A DNA stretch of 64,000 nucleotides from Flavobacteriaceae bacterium (lineage in GTDB: Bacteria; Bacteroidota; Bacteroidia; Flavobacteriales; Flavobacteriaceae): contig JABXIJ010000017.1 in NCBI GenBank assembly GCA_013373105.1, forward strand, positions 1-64,000, read 5' to 3'. Below, in pieces: positions 55,905 to 64,000 of this stretch. The notes under the pieces are model-generated. The model was not told where the DNA came from. It did no database searches and saw only the letters and a program-made list of their open reading frames with translations. The translations under genes were made by a program, and so were the position numbers. The first letter of the stretch is position 1, and every line of letters starts with the position of its first letter.

Positions 55905-56323
55905 TATTCCATCAAAAAGAAATACAACTTTCACCTTTCAAAAGAGGTTTTCATTCCATTACAAAAGAGCTAATAGATGCCTTTCCAGAAATTAGTACCA
56001 TAGAAAAAGGTTTTTTTAAAGTTTTTATTAAACATACTTCAGCAAGCTTAACCATAAATGAAGATGCAGATCCTAGTGTTCGAGTAGATTTTGAAAGTCA
56101 TTTTAACTTTTTAGTACCAGAAAATCAATCGTATTTTGTACATACTTATGAAGGGAGTGATGATATGCCTGCTCATTTAAAATCTTCTATATTAGGTAGT
56201 ACAGTTGAGGTACCTATAACAAATGGTAAAATAAATTTGGGTACTTGGCAAGGAATTTATTTGTGTGAACACAGAAATATTGGTGGTTCTAGAAAGTTAG
56301 TGCTTTCTGCTTTTGGCGTTTAA
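55901..56323 (+). CDS. YjbQ/UPF0047 family protein
   Basis: A 140-residue protein with the family motifs FIKHTSASLTINEDADPSV near residue 40 and NGKINLGTWQGIYLCEHRN near the C-terminus. Relatives can act as thiamine phosphate synthases in vitro or bind metal. It is translationally coupled to the nitrilase and overlaps the convergent HAD gene by 27 bases. Confidence 0.9.
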   Translation: MIFHQKEIQLSPFKRGFHSITKELIDAFPEISTIEKGFFKVFIKHTSASLTINEDADPSVRVDFESHFNFLVPENQSYFVHTYEGSDDMPAHLKSSILGSTVEVPITNGKINLGTWQGIYLCEHRNIGGSRKLVLSAFGV

Positions 56324-57118
56324 TAATTGTTTTAACACAAGCTCTACACCAAAATTATCGTTACTTTTTGTGCTGTAATTTGCAATTTTTTTAATGTCGT
56401 CGTGGGCATTTTCCATAGCAAAACTAAACTTTGCTTCTTGCATCATTTCAATATCATTATGGTAATCGCCAATTACTAAAGTTTCGTTTTTTGTGATACC
56501 TAATTGATGTTGAACGGCCTTTAAAGCATTTCCTTTATTAGCTTTTTGGTCGGAAATATCTAACCAATGTTTACCTGAAATTTTAAACAAAACATCTTTA
56601 TGAAAATTCTGTACAATTGGATAAATATATTGTTCTGAAGAATCAAAATGGTAAACTGCAATTTTAAAAATAGGAATTGTGCTAGCAACTTTTAATAAAT
56701 CGTTTACTTGCTCAAAACTGTGATAATATTCTTGGAAAAGATCTATAAAATGTTGGTCTTTGCTTTCTATAAAAGCACAATTATTCCCACATAAAACAAA
56801 ATTAGTTCTGTCAATAGCTCTTATTTTTGGAATATAGTCTAAAACGTATTCTTTGCTTAAAAAGTTGGTGAGTAAGGTTGAGTTTCCCTTTTTTAGAATA
56901 CCACCATTTTCTGCAATTATGTGAATTTCATTTGTAATTCTAGCAAGTTTATCGGCAATACTATTATGTTGCCTACCACTTGCTGCACAAAAATGAATAT
57001 TATTTTTTTTTAGTTGTTGATATAATGAAAAGAATTCTAGGCTTACTTCTCCTTTTGAGTTAAGAAGTGTACCATCCATATCAGAAACTACTAATTTAAC
57101 TTTAGATAAATCAACCAT
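56297..57118 (-). CDS. Cof-type HAD-IIB phosphatase
   Basis: A 273-residue sugar-phosphatase-like enzyme. Motif I is DMDGT at residues 13-17 (catalytic Asp13), with a Lys in ISDQKANKGNAL near residue 195 and motif IV GDYHNDIEMM near residue 217. The start overlaps the LacI stop by one base (TAATG). The link to LacI suggests carbohydrate metabolism, but the substrate is unknown. Confidence 0.93.
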   Translation of the reverse strand: MVDLSKVKLVVSDMDGTLLNSKGEVSLEFFSLYQQLKKNNIHFCAASGRQHNSIADKLARITNEIHIIAENGGILKKGNSTLLTNFLSKEYVLDYIPKIRAIDRTNFVLCGNNCAFIESKDQHFIDLFQEYYHSFEQVNDLLKVASTIPIFKIAVYHFDSSEQYIYPIVQNFHKDVLFKISGKHWLDISDQKANKGNALKAVQHQLGITKNETLVIGDYHNDIEMMQEAKFSFAMENAHDDIKKIANYSTKSNDNFGVELVLKQLLNAKSRKH

Positions 57119-58131
57119 TAACGAGTAGAATCTCTTATAACTAAATCTGTTTTAATAACTTCTATAATTACTTCTTTGGTTTTGTTTTCTAACTTATTGA
57201 TGAGAATTTTAGCTGCTATTTCTCCCATTTGTTCACCATGTTGACTAATAGTTGTCATTTTAGGGCTAGAATGTCTTGATAAAATTCCGTTTGAAAATGC
57301 TACTACAGAAACATCTTTGGGTATTTTTTTACCTTTCTTTTTTAGAGTTTTCATTGCAGAAATTGCTACAGATTCACCTGTTGCAATAACAGCATCTACA
57401 TTATTTGCTTTAAAGAATGGTTTTAAATCATTTCCATATTTTTTATAGTCTCTTTCTTTAATGTTTAAGACAAGACTTTCATCAAAAGGTATTCCTACAG
57501 ATTCTAAGCCAGTTTTGTATCCTAATAAACGTTGTCTACCAATTTCTAAATCGCTAACTGTAGATACAAATGCTATTTTTTTATGACCTTTTTTGTAAAG
57601 AAATTCAACTGTTTCTTTGGCTCCATTTAAATCATCTGTAATTACCTTATCACAAGTAATATTTTTGGCTACTCTATCGAACATTACAATTGGTGTTCCA
57701 TTTTCTATGGAGTTTTGGAAATGTTCATAATCTTTATTTAACTCAGTTTCTTTAGCCATAGATAATAAAAAACCATCTATACTACCATTAGAAAGCATTT
57801 CAATAATTTCTTGTTCTTTTTCAAATGATTGATTAGAAATACAAGTAATAACTTTATAACCTTTATCTAAAGCTGTTTTTTCGATTCCTTTAAATACTTG
57901 AGCAAAGAAATAGTTGAGCATTGTAGGAATAATAACTCCAATAGTTTTAGTACTTCTGTTTTTTAAACTAAGAGCATTAAAGTTGGGTTTATAATTGTTT
58001 TCTTTAGCGAATTTTTGAATTTTCTCTTTGGTTGATTCACTAATTTCATAACTATCATTTAATGCTTTAGATACGGTAGAAATAGAAACATTAAACTGTT
58101 TAGCAATATCTTTTATGGTTAGTTTTTTCAT
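57118..58131 (-). CDS. LacI family transcriptional regulator
   Basis: A 337-residue repressor-type protein. HTH and hinge at residues 1-55 (TIKDIAKQFNVSISTVSKALND then NYKPNFNALSLKNR) and a periplasmic-binding-like sensor domain (TIGVIIPTMLNYFFAQVFKGIE, then SNGILSRHSSPKMTTIS). Ligand unknown. Operon with the HAD gene. No clear operator seen upstream. Confidence 0.95.
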   Translation of the reverse strand: MKKLTIKDIAKQFNVSISTVSKALNDSYEISESTKEKIQKFAKENNYKPNFNALSLKNRSTKTIGVIIPTMLNYFFAQVFKGIEKTALDKGYKVITCISNQSFEKEQEIIEMLSNGSIDGFLLSMAKETELNKDYEHFQNSIENGTPIVMFDRVAKNITCDKVITDDLNGAKETVEFLYKKGHKKIAFVSTVSDLEIGRQRLLGYKTGLESVGIPFDESLVLNIKERDYKKYGNDLKPFFKANNVDAVIATGESVAISAMKTLKKKGKKIPKDVSVVAFSNGILSRHSSPKMTTISQHGEQMGEIAAKILINKLENKTKEVIIEVIKTDLVIRDSTR

Positions 58132-58187
58132 AAAATAAATTATGTACTAAGATATAAAAAATTAGAGGTAGTTTTTTTAAGTAATTA

Positions 58188-59543
58188 TTAAGTTTTTAAT
58201 AATTTTAACTTGTTGTATTTTATTTCATAAAATAAAAAGCCAAAAACTACTAAATATTCAATAGTTGTTAAAAGTAAGTTTTCTTGCCAAGGATTATTTG
58301 CATAAGCATTGTAACTTAAAATTATTGTAAAAGACCAAATTAAAATAAATCTAAATCTTGTAAAAATTGAAAGTAATAATGGGGTTGCTAAATACCAAGG
58401 ATGTATTGTTGTAGAGGTAAAATAATACACACAAATTAGAATTAAAATAACAAGAATTAGTTTTTTTAAATCTTCTATTTTTTTGAAAAAGAATACATAG
58501 CATAAGTACAATAATGTTACAACTATACTTAGCTTACCAAGAATCCAAATTTCGTTATAGCCTCTAAATAAATATCCAATTTCTCTAAATAGGTAGTAAA
58601 AGCTAGCGTTAAACTCAAATTTTCTAAACCATAAACCAACAGAGTTCGTGTAATTGTTAATTAATTCTGATGAGTAAAATGGTAAGAAAAAAAGTAAGTT
58701 TAAGAGTAAAACTATTGCAATAAATTTGAAAGCTTTTCTAAAACTTTGGGAAAAAGTTTTTTCTCTATTAAAAATGAATTTTATTAAAAATGGTAGTAAT
58801 AGTAATGGAAGTAATTTCACAGAAATAGAACAAGCTATTAACAATGATGCAAACAACCACTTTTGTTGTTGAAGTAAATAAATACCACTAATGAAGAAAA
58901 ATAACATAACAGGTTCAAAATGTAAATTACCTGTCATCTCAACAATTATAAAAGGATTTAGCATATATAGAAATATAGCTTTTTTGTTAAGATTTAAATT
59001 TTCTAGGAGCTTTTTACCAAAGTATAAAATGCCTAAATCAGCAAAAATAATTTGCATTCTTAAAACTATAATAGAAAAGAAAATATTACTCTTTGCAACT
59101 AATGCTGCAATTAAAAAACTAAGCTGATTTAATGGAGGATAATTTGTATAATGACTACCATTTAATTCTCCCATATTATCATACAATAGATTTGCATCAG
59201 AAATTGGTTTTAGTCCATTGTTAATAAACGTTTCTGGCAATGATAAATATGGATTAAAGCCTTCTAATAGCATTCTACCATCCCAAATAAACCTGTAAAA
59301 ATCTTGTGATAAATTTGGTGTAGTAAAAAGAAAAATTACCCTAAAAAGTATTGCAAATCCTACTAAATTCGAATAAGTATTTTGTTTGTCTTTTATTAAA
59401 ATATAGAAAAAACTAAAAAGTAAAATCCATAAAATTAATAAACTGTAAAAATTTGTTCTATCTAGAAAATAAGCAAAATAGAAGTAACAAAATATACTAC
59501 CTATTGTAACAAAGAGTGTTTTGTATTTTGTTAAAATAGACAT
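58188..59543 (-). CDS. Multi-pass GT-C type glycosyltransferase
   Basis: A 451-residue polytopic protein with about ten to twelve membrane segments. An acidic motif SQDFYRFIWDGRMLLEGFNPY near residue 79 and NYPPLNQLSFL near residue 134 suit the GT-C/GT87-like polyprenyl-phosphate-sugar users. It overlaps the preceding gene stop by one base (TAATG), being the last gene of a three-gene operon. Sugar donor unknown. Confidence 0.82.
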   Translation of the reverse strand: MSILTKYKTLFVTIGSIFCYFYFAYFLDRTNFYSLLILWILLFSFFYILIKDKQNTYSNLVGFAILFRVIFLFTTPNLSQDFYRFIWDGRMLLEGFNPYLSLPETFINNGLKPISDANLLYDNMGELNGSHYTNYPPLNQLSFLIAALVAKSNIFFSIIVLRMQIIFADLGILYFGKKLLENLNLNKKAIFLYMLNPFIIVEMTGNLHFEPVMLFFFISGIYLLQQQKWLFASLLIACSISVKLLPLLLLPFLIKFIFNREKTFSQSFRKAFKFIAIVLLLNLLFFLPFYSSELINNYTNSVGLWFRKFEFNASFYYLFREIGYLFRGYNEIWILGKLSIVVTLLYLCYVFFFKKIEDLKKLILVILILICVYYFTSTTIHPWYLATPLLLSIFTRFRFILIWSFTIILSYNAYANNPWQENLLLTTIEYLVVFGFLFYEIKYNKLKLLKT

Positions 59544-61033
59544 TAAGACTTTGAAAAGATAGACTTAAAAAACACATATGCAAAACCAATAAATAGCATT
59601 AGGTGAAAAGGAAATAAACCAAAATCTCCTCCTTGGTCTCCTACAATGAAAGCACTGTACATTCCAAAAATAAAGTAGACAGCTAAAAGACCTTCTAAAA
59701 TTACATGAACAGAAGGCTTTTTCTTAATGTATTTATTGTTACGCCAACCATCTTTTATGGTTTTTATGTTAAATTTTGGTGTTCTAACAAATTCACTTTT
59801 CTTGCCAAAATGACCTTCTAAAACTGCAATGGTATTGTGTAATGAAAAGCCCATAGCTACAGAGAAAAAAGTAAAGAAAGCACCTATATATTTAAAGAAT
59901 TTTTTAATACCTCCACCATAAATATTTTTATACATATGCCAATAACAAATAAAAAATATGATTGAGCTTAACACAAAAAAACTCATTACATAAAAGTAAT
60001 TCTTTAAATGTTCATATTCATTTTTTATATACAACATAGGAATACTTAATACTGCAACTAAAAAAATACAAGTAAACATAGAGCTGTTTAATAAATGTAA
60101 AATACCATGTACCTTTGTTTTTGTACTGATGTTTTTAGAACTTATAATTTTTCGAATCATTTTCTGAAAATTCTCTGCACCACCTTTATTCCACCTAAAT
60201 TGTTGAGATCTTGCTGCACTTATTATTACAGGAAGCTCAGCAGGAGTTTCTACATGTTCTAAGTATTTAAATTTCCATTTTTTGAGTTGAGCTCTATAAC
60301 TTAGGTCAATATCTTCAGTTAAGGTATCACCTTGCCAGTTACCTGCATCTATAATGGTTTCTTTTCGCCAAATTCCAGCAGTTCCATTAAAATTAATAAA
60401 ATGACCTTTACTATTTCTACCAACTTGCTCTAAGGTAAAATGAGCATCTAGCATAAAAGCTTGAATTCTTGTAAGTGTAGAATAGTTTCTATTAATATGT
60501 CCCCATCTAGCTTGTACAACACCAACTTCAGGATCTTTAAAATAAGGTACAGTTTGTAATAGCCAATCTTTTTTTGGTAAGAAATCTGCATCAAAAATAG
60601 CAATGAATTCTCCTTTAGCAACTGCTAAGCCCTCTTTTAAAGCACCAGCTTTAAAACCTTGTCTATTGGTTCTTCTAAGATGATGAATATCAATCCCTTT
60701 TTCTTGAAGTTTTTTTATATGTTTAGCAGTAACTTCTACAGATTCATCTGTAGAATCGTCTAAAACTTGTATTTCTAATTTGTCTTTTGGATACTCAATT
60801 TTTGCAATATTCTTAAGTAATCTTTTCATAACATACAGCTCGTTATAAACTGGAAGTTGTATGGTTACATATGGAATTTCATCTGGATTAGATAAATCGA
60901 ATTTTGGTGAATCGTCTTTTTTATTTCTATAACGTAAATAATTAGATAATAGATTTAGTTGTGCTAACGCATACATAAATATGAGAAGCAAACAAACTGA
61001 GTATACAATTATGATTAAATATTCTAATACCAC
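59543..61033 (-). CDS. Processive-type GT2 glycosyltransferase (cellulose synthase-like)
   Basis: A 496-residue inner-membrane GT2. Catalytic motifs: DDSTD at 92-96, DAD at 148-150, TED at 239-241 and QQFRW at 277-281 (the QxxRW of processive synthases and ceramide glucosyltransferase-like enzymes). Membrane segments lie at the N-terminus and in the C-terminal third. The start is a GTG overlapping the previous stop (TAGTG). Product unknown. Confidence 0.9.
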   Translation of the reverse strand: MVLEYLIIIVYSVCLLLIFMYALAQLNLLSNYLRYRNKKDDSPKFDLSNPDEIPYVTIQLPVYNELYVMKRLLKNIAKIEYPKDKLEIQVLDDSTDESVEVTAKHIKKLQEKGIDIHHLRRTNRQGFKAGALKEGLAVAKGEFIAIFDADFLPKKDWLLQTVPYFKDPEVGVVQARWGHINRNYSTLTRIQAFMLDAHFTLEQVGRNSKGHFINFNGTAGIWRKETIIDAGNWQGDTLTEDIDLSYRAQLKKWKFKYLEHVETPAELPVIISAARSQQFRWNKGGAENFQKMIRKIISSKNISTKTKVHGILHLLNSSMFTCIFLVAVLSIPMLYIKNEYEHLKNYFYVMSFFVLSSIIFFICYWHMYKNIYGGGIKKFFKYIGAFFTFFSVAMGFSLHNTIAVLEGHFGKKSEFVRTPKFNIKTIKDGWRNNKYIKKKPSVHVILEGLLAVYFIFGMYSAFIVGDQGGDFGLFPFHLMLFIGFAYVFFKSIFSKS

Positions 61034-61740
61034 TACTTAAAACTATATTTAAAAATCCAAGTTAGAATTTTAACTCCGGCAAAGATAGTACCTTTTACTG
61101 TACCTGAAACTTTTGAAACGCCTATTCTGTTTCTGTATTTTACTGGAATTTCTTTATAAGTCATCTTTTGTTTTAATACTTTTAATTGCATTTCAACTGT
61201 CCAACCATATGTTTTGTCTTCCATTTGTAGAGCTAAAAGTTTATTATATTTTATTGCTCTAAATGGACCTAAATCAGTGAATTTTGCATTAAAAAACAAT
61301 TTCATTAAAAATGTAGCTAACCAATTTCCAAAAACTTGTTGAGGAGTCATAGCTCCTGACTCTCTTAACTTTTTAACTCTAGAACCTAAGACAAAATCGA
61401 TATCATTTTTTAAAATAGGCTCTACAATTTCGGAAAGTTGTTCAGGGAAATCTGAATAATCACCATCTAAAAAAACTATTATATCTGGTTTTTTCTCTTG
61501 ATTAGCTATATAGCTCATTCCTTTTAAACAAGCATAACCATAACCTTTTTTATTTTCTTGTAATACAGTTGCTCCTGCTTTTTTAGCATTAAGTTCTGTA
61601 TTGTCTGTTGAGTTATTACTTACTACAATTATTTCATGAACACTTTTTGGAATATCTTGAATAACATTTGTAATAGAATCTTGTTCATTAAAAGCAGGAA
61701 TAATGACTTTAATTATTGTTTTTTCTGATTGATTAATCAT
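61033..61740 (-). CDS. GT2 glycosyltransferase (polyprenyl-phosphate sugar synthase-like)
   Basis: A 235-residue GT2 with IPAFNEQDSI near residue 15, LDGDYSDFP near residue 93 (DxD) and LGPFRAIKY near residue 157, typical of DPM1/polyprenyl-phosphate hexose synthases. No membrane segment of its own. First gene of the operon. A TACTTTTG (-7-like) on this strand lies at 61766-61773. It would supply a lipid-linked sugar to the GT-C enzyme downstream (inference). Confidence 0.88.
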   Translation of the reverse strand: MINQSEKTIIKVIIPAFNEQDSITNVIQDIPKSVHEIIVVSNNSTDNTELNAKKAGATVLQENKKGYGYACLKGMSYIANQEKKPDIIVFLDGDYSDFPEQLSEIVEPILKNDIDFVLGSRVKKLRESGAMTPQQVFGNWLATFLMKLFFNAKFTDLGPFRAIKYNKLLALQMEDKTYGWTVEMQLKVLKQKMTYKEIPVKYRNRIGVSKVSGTVKGTIFAGVKILTWIFKYSFK

Positions 61741-61818
61741 TAAGTTTTTTAACAGTTTTGGGATGCAAAAGTACTATTAATTTATACGTAAAATATCCTT
61801 CTTTAGTTTTCTATTTTC

Positions 61819-63435
61819 TTATTTATTTAAAAGTTGCATCAAATCAACATCATTACCTAATAATATTTCTTTAGAATTAATTCTACCAGATTCAGGGCCA
61901 TTTTCTAGCTTTAAAACTCCTCTTGGGCATACTGCAGAACATATACCACAACCAACACAACTAGAGCGTACAATATTCTCACCTTTCTGAGCATAAGCTC
62001 TTACATCAATACCTTGCTCACAATAAGTAGAGCAGTTTCCACAAGAAATACATTGGCCACCATTAGTTGTAATTCTAAATCTACTTTTAAAACGTTGTAC
62101 TAAGCCTAAATAGGCTGCTAATGGGCAACCAAATCTACACCATACTCTGTTTCCAAAAATTGGATAAAACCCTGTACCAATTACACCAGCAAACCAAGCA
62201 CCAATTAAGAAACTATAAGTGTCTTTTATCCATTGAGAATTTATACCCAAAAAAGAATTTGCACCAGAAAAATAGCAATATAAGGTTACAATAGTCATTA
62301 TTAAAGAAAAGAGTAATACACTATGTATTAGCCACCTTTCTAATTTCCAAGCATTTAAACTTTTATCTGAATGTTGTCTGTAAGGGTCACCTAAAGTTTC
62401 AGCTAAACCACCACAACCACAAACCCAAGAACAGTACCATCTTTTTCCAAAGAAGTACACCATTACAGGAACTATAACTAAAGTTAATAAAGTACCCCAA
62501 ACCAAAATGAAAATTCCAATTGAACCAGATTCAGTTAAGCTTTTTAAATTCCACTCAAAGAAAAAATCATAATCTAGTGGAAATGCGTTTTTAAAATCGT
62601 AACCAGGTTTACCTAAACTTACCATTATTTCTGGAATAAGAAAGGCAAAAACAATTTGAAAAAATAAAACTGAAGTTGTTCTTACAATTTGATACTTATT
62701 GTGTCTGTATTTAATATACATTCTAACACCCATTACCAGCATTATAACACAATATAAAAATCCATAAACAAACCATTGAGAAGCTTCTCCTCCATTTAAG
62801 GATTTACTTATTGGATCTAAAATATATGTCCAGTTAACTACATAATCTGGCATAAAATACAAAACAAGGTAAAAAACCACTAAATAGACAAGAACTAACC
62901 AAGCTATTAAACCTCTATTTGTAGCAGATTTATGATAAATATGATCGTTTTTAATACCTGGTTTTCCTAATAAAATTACATTAGGTAAAATATATAATAG
63001 TGCTCCAAGTATACCTAAACCAAAGGTTAGTAGCCAAAATAAACCTGAGTTCCCTTTAACTAAACCATTACCAGATTTTTTTGCAATTTCGTAGCTTAAT
63101 GTGTGAGGGTTACCAAATATTTTATATTGGTATTGTTCACCTTTTTTCTTCCAATTTTTTTCTGCATTGTATTTAGCAATAAGTTTGTCATAATATTGGT
63201 TAGAAGTTTCAAACGCATTCCTAACAGCAGCAGAAAACTCAAAAATATTTAATTCTTTACCAACTATTGCGATAGATAGTTCTTGTTTTATTATTTCACT
63301 TTTATAATCTTTTTGAGAAATGTAGTCGTCTAACTCTTTTTCACTCATGCCAAATGAACCCAAAAATATTGTGCTAGTAAAAATTACTAGACCCAATAAA
63401 AAGATTACTAAACCTATATGTTTTATTGATTTCAT
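61819..63435 (-). CDS. Membrane polyferredoxin (NosR/NapH-like 4Fe-4S protein)
   Basis: A 538-residue inner-membrane protein. A signal-anchor is at the N-terminus and there are about six more membrane segments. Cys motifs: CSWVCGCGG and CRFGCPLA (NapH-type polyferredoxin signatures), then two 4Fe-4S sites CISCGNCSTYCEQG and CVGCGICSAVCPRG near the C-terminus. Likely passes electrons from quinol or a cytoplasmic donor outwards. It starts 6 bases after the oxidoreductase stop. Confidence 0.9.
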   Translation of the reverse strand: MKSIKHIGLVIFLLGLVIFTSTIFLGSFGMSEKELDDYISQKDYKSEIIKQELSIAIVGKELNIFEFSAAVRNAFETSNQYYDKLIAKYNAEKNWKKKGEQYQYKIFGNPHTLSYEIAKKSGNGLVKGNSGLFWLLTFGLGILGALLYILPNVILLGKPGIKNDHIYHKSATNRGLIAWLVLVYLVVFYLVLYFMPDYVVNWTYILDPISKSLNGGEASQWFVYGFLYCVIMLVMGVRMYIKYRHNKYQIVRTTSVLFFQIVFAFLIPEIMVSLGKPGYDFKNAFPLDYDFFFEWNLKSLTESGSIGIFILVWGTLLTLVIVPVMVYFFGKRWYCSWVCGCGGLAETLGDPYRQHSDKSLNAWKLERWLIHSVLLFSLIMTIVTLYCYFSGANSFLGINSQWIKDTYSFLIGAWFAGVIGTGFYPIFGNRVWCRFGCPLAAYLGLVQRFKSRFRITTNGGQCISCGNCSTYCEQGIDVRAYAQKGENIVRSSCVGCGICSAVCPRGVLKLENGPESGRINSKEILLGNDVDLMQLLNK

Positions 63436-63441
63436 AATCTT

Positions 63442-64000
63442 TTATGCTTTAGTAAATATTCGTTTCCAACTTCTTTTTTGTAATTTAATTGCACTATTAT
63501 GTTCTTTGTTAAACTTGGCAATTATTTCTGGTTCATGAAGTTTATAAAATTCAGGATCAAAATTAGCGTCTGCTAAGTGTTTTAAGACATGTTCTATTGA
63601 TTCTTCAGCAGTTAACCATTTATCAAAAACTTCATGTCGCATTCTAATACCAAAAGTATTTATTCCTAAAAATTTATGAGAATCTTTATGGTAAGAAATC
63701 GTTATGCATTTATTTTCTTTTTTATGTTTCCATTGAAAATAAGCTTCGTAGTCTTTTTTATTTCTTTCACTAAAAACCCAACCATAGGTCTGATATTCAA
63801 TATCTAAAAACTTAGCAGAATTAAACCAATGTCCAGGTTTATATTCTCTTTTAGAACCACAAATTGTTTGCGCAACAGTTTCTCCCATCATTCTTCCTGT
63901 ATACCATACAGCTTCAATAGGTCTTCTAAAATCAATAGCTTTTTGTTGTTCAGCACAATCACCAATGGCATAAACATCTGTAATATTAGTTTCTAAAAAT
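63442..64000 (-). CDS. NAD(P)/FAD-dependent oxidoreductase, C-terminal part
   Basis: The 3' part of a gene entering from beyond the window. The visible segment begins FLETNITDVYAIGDCAE, the C-terminal FAD-binding motif (IGD) of pyridine-nucleotide disulfide-type oxidoreductases, then about 170 residues including YTGRMMGETVAQTICG. The reading frame continues past 63891 with no start before the edge. It precedes the polyferredoxin by 6 bases, forming a likely redox operon. Confidence 0.85.
   Translation of the reverse strand, partial: FLETNITDVYAIGDCAEQQKAIDFRRPIEAVWYTGRMMGETVAQTICGSKREYKPGHWFNSAKFLDIEYQTYGWVFSERNKKDYEAYFQWKHKKENKCITISYHKDSHKFLGINTFGIRMRHEVFDKWLTAEESIEHVLKHLADANFDPEFYKLHEPEIIAKFNKEHNSAIKLQKRSWKRIFTKA

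Noticed and set aside
1-64000. tRNA, rRNA, CRISPR arrays and mobile elements
   Set aside because: All gaps were read on both strands; no tRNA T-arm motif, repeat-spacer pattern, transposase or terminal inverted repeats were seen.

Overview
The window is AT-rich DNA (roughly 30% G+C by eye) from a member of the Bacteroidota, most likely a marine Flavobacteriaceae of the Polaribacter/Tenacibaculum type. The evidence is the set of lineage-typical families (PorP/SprF of the type IX secretion system, DUF3127, DUF4252, DUF6089, paired OmpH chaperones beside BamA), the lack of Shine-Dalgarno-like leaders, and promoters of the Bacteroidetes TTG-N19/21-TAnnTTTG form in front of glyS and queA. No rRNA, tRNA, CRISPR array, insertion sequence or prophage was seen. 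Species assignment is inference.

Layout. 1-6.0 kb: HIT protein, orphan histidine kinase, flavin-reductase-like protein, DUF3127, DUF1456, a VTT membrane protein, AtoE transporter and Aat. 6.0-9.8 kb: a NERD nuclease-like protein with a coiled coil, a frameshifted phnA/yjdM, mscL, alr and tdk. 9.8-18.9 kb: an acidic conserved protein with a glycosyltransferase, a DUF4252 gene with no normal start codon, an ArsC-like protein, DinB, metB, an Ig-like lipoprotein, comF and glyS. 18.9-28.7 kb: a heavy-metal RND efflux operon whose pump is fused to its TolC-like channel, next to a 1125-residue outer-membrane protein of unknown role. 28.8-32.3 kb: ogt, tatD, a PorP/SprF gene and murI.

32.4-41.0 kb is an envelope-biogenesis block (nadK, DUF6089, uppS, bamA, two ompH genes) preceded by a CBS protein and divergent pdxJ and an alpha/beta hydrolase. 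41.2-46.7 kb holds a MazG-like enzyme, a FadL-type porin of unusually high G+C, and a large BNR-repeat secreted protein. 46.8-54.1 kb holds aroA, queA, rlmN, a membrane-protein gene interrupted by a single in-frame TGA, a polyprenyl synthetase and a GH3-family protein. 54.1-58.1 kb holds DUF2797, a nitrilase, YjbQ, a HAD phosphatase and a LacI regulator. 58.2-61.7 kb is a tightly overlapping three-gene glycosyltransferase operon. 61.8-64 kb is a membrane polyferredoxin followed by the 3' part of an FAD oxidoreductase running off the window.

Most of the window is conserved housekeeping and cell-envelope content. I do not see a clear multi-gene novel system. The best leads are: the pump-channel fusion with an internal signal-peptide-like segment; three genes carrying single-base lesions or non-standard decoding (phnA frameshift, membrane protein with TGA, DUF4252 with an apparent ATT start); the compositionally distinct FadL gene with palindromes upstream; and the intact NERD-type nuclease motif in a coiled-coil protein beside the broken phnA.
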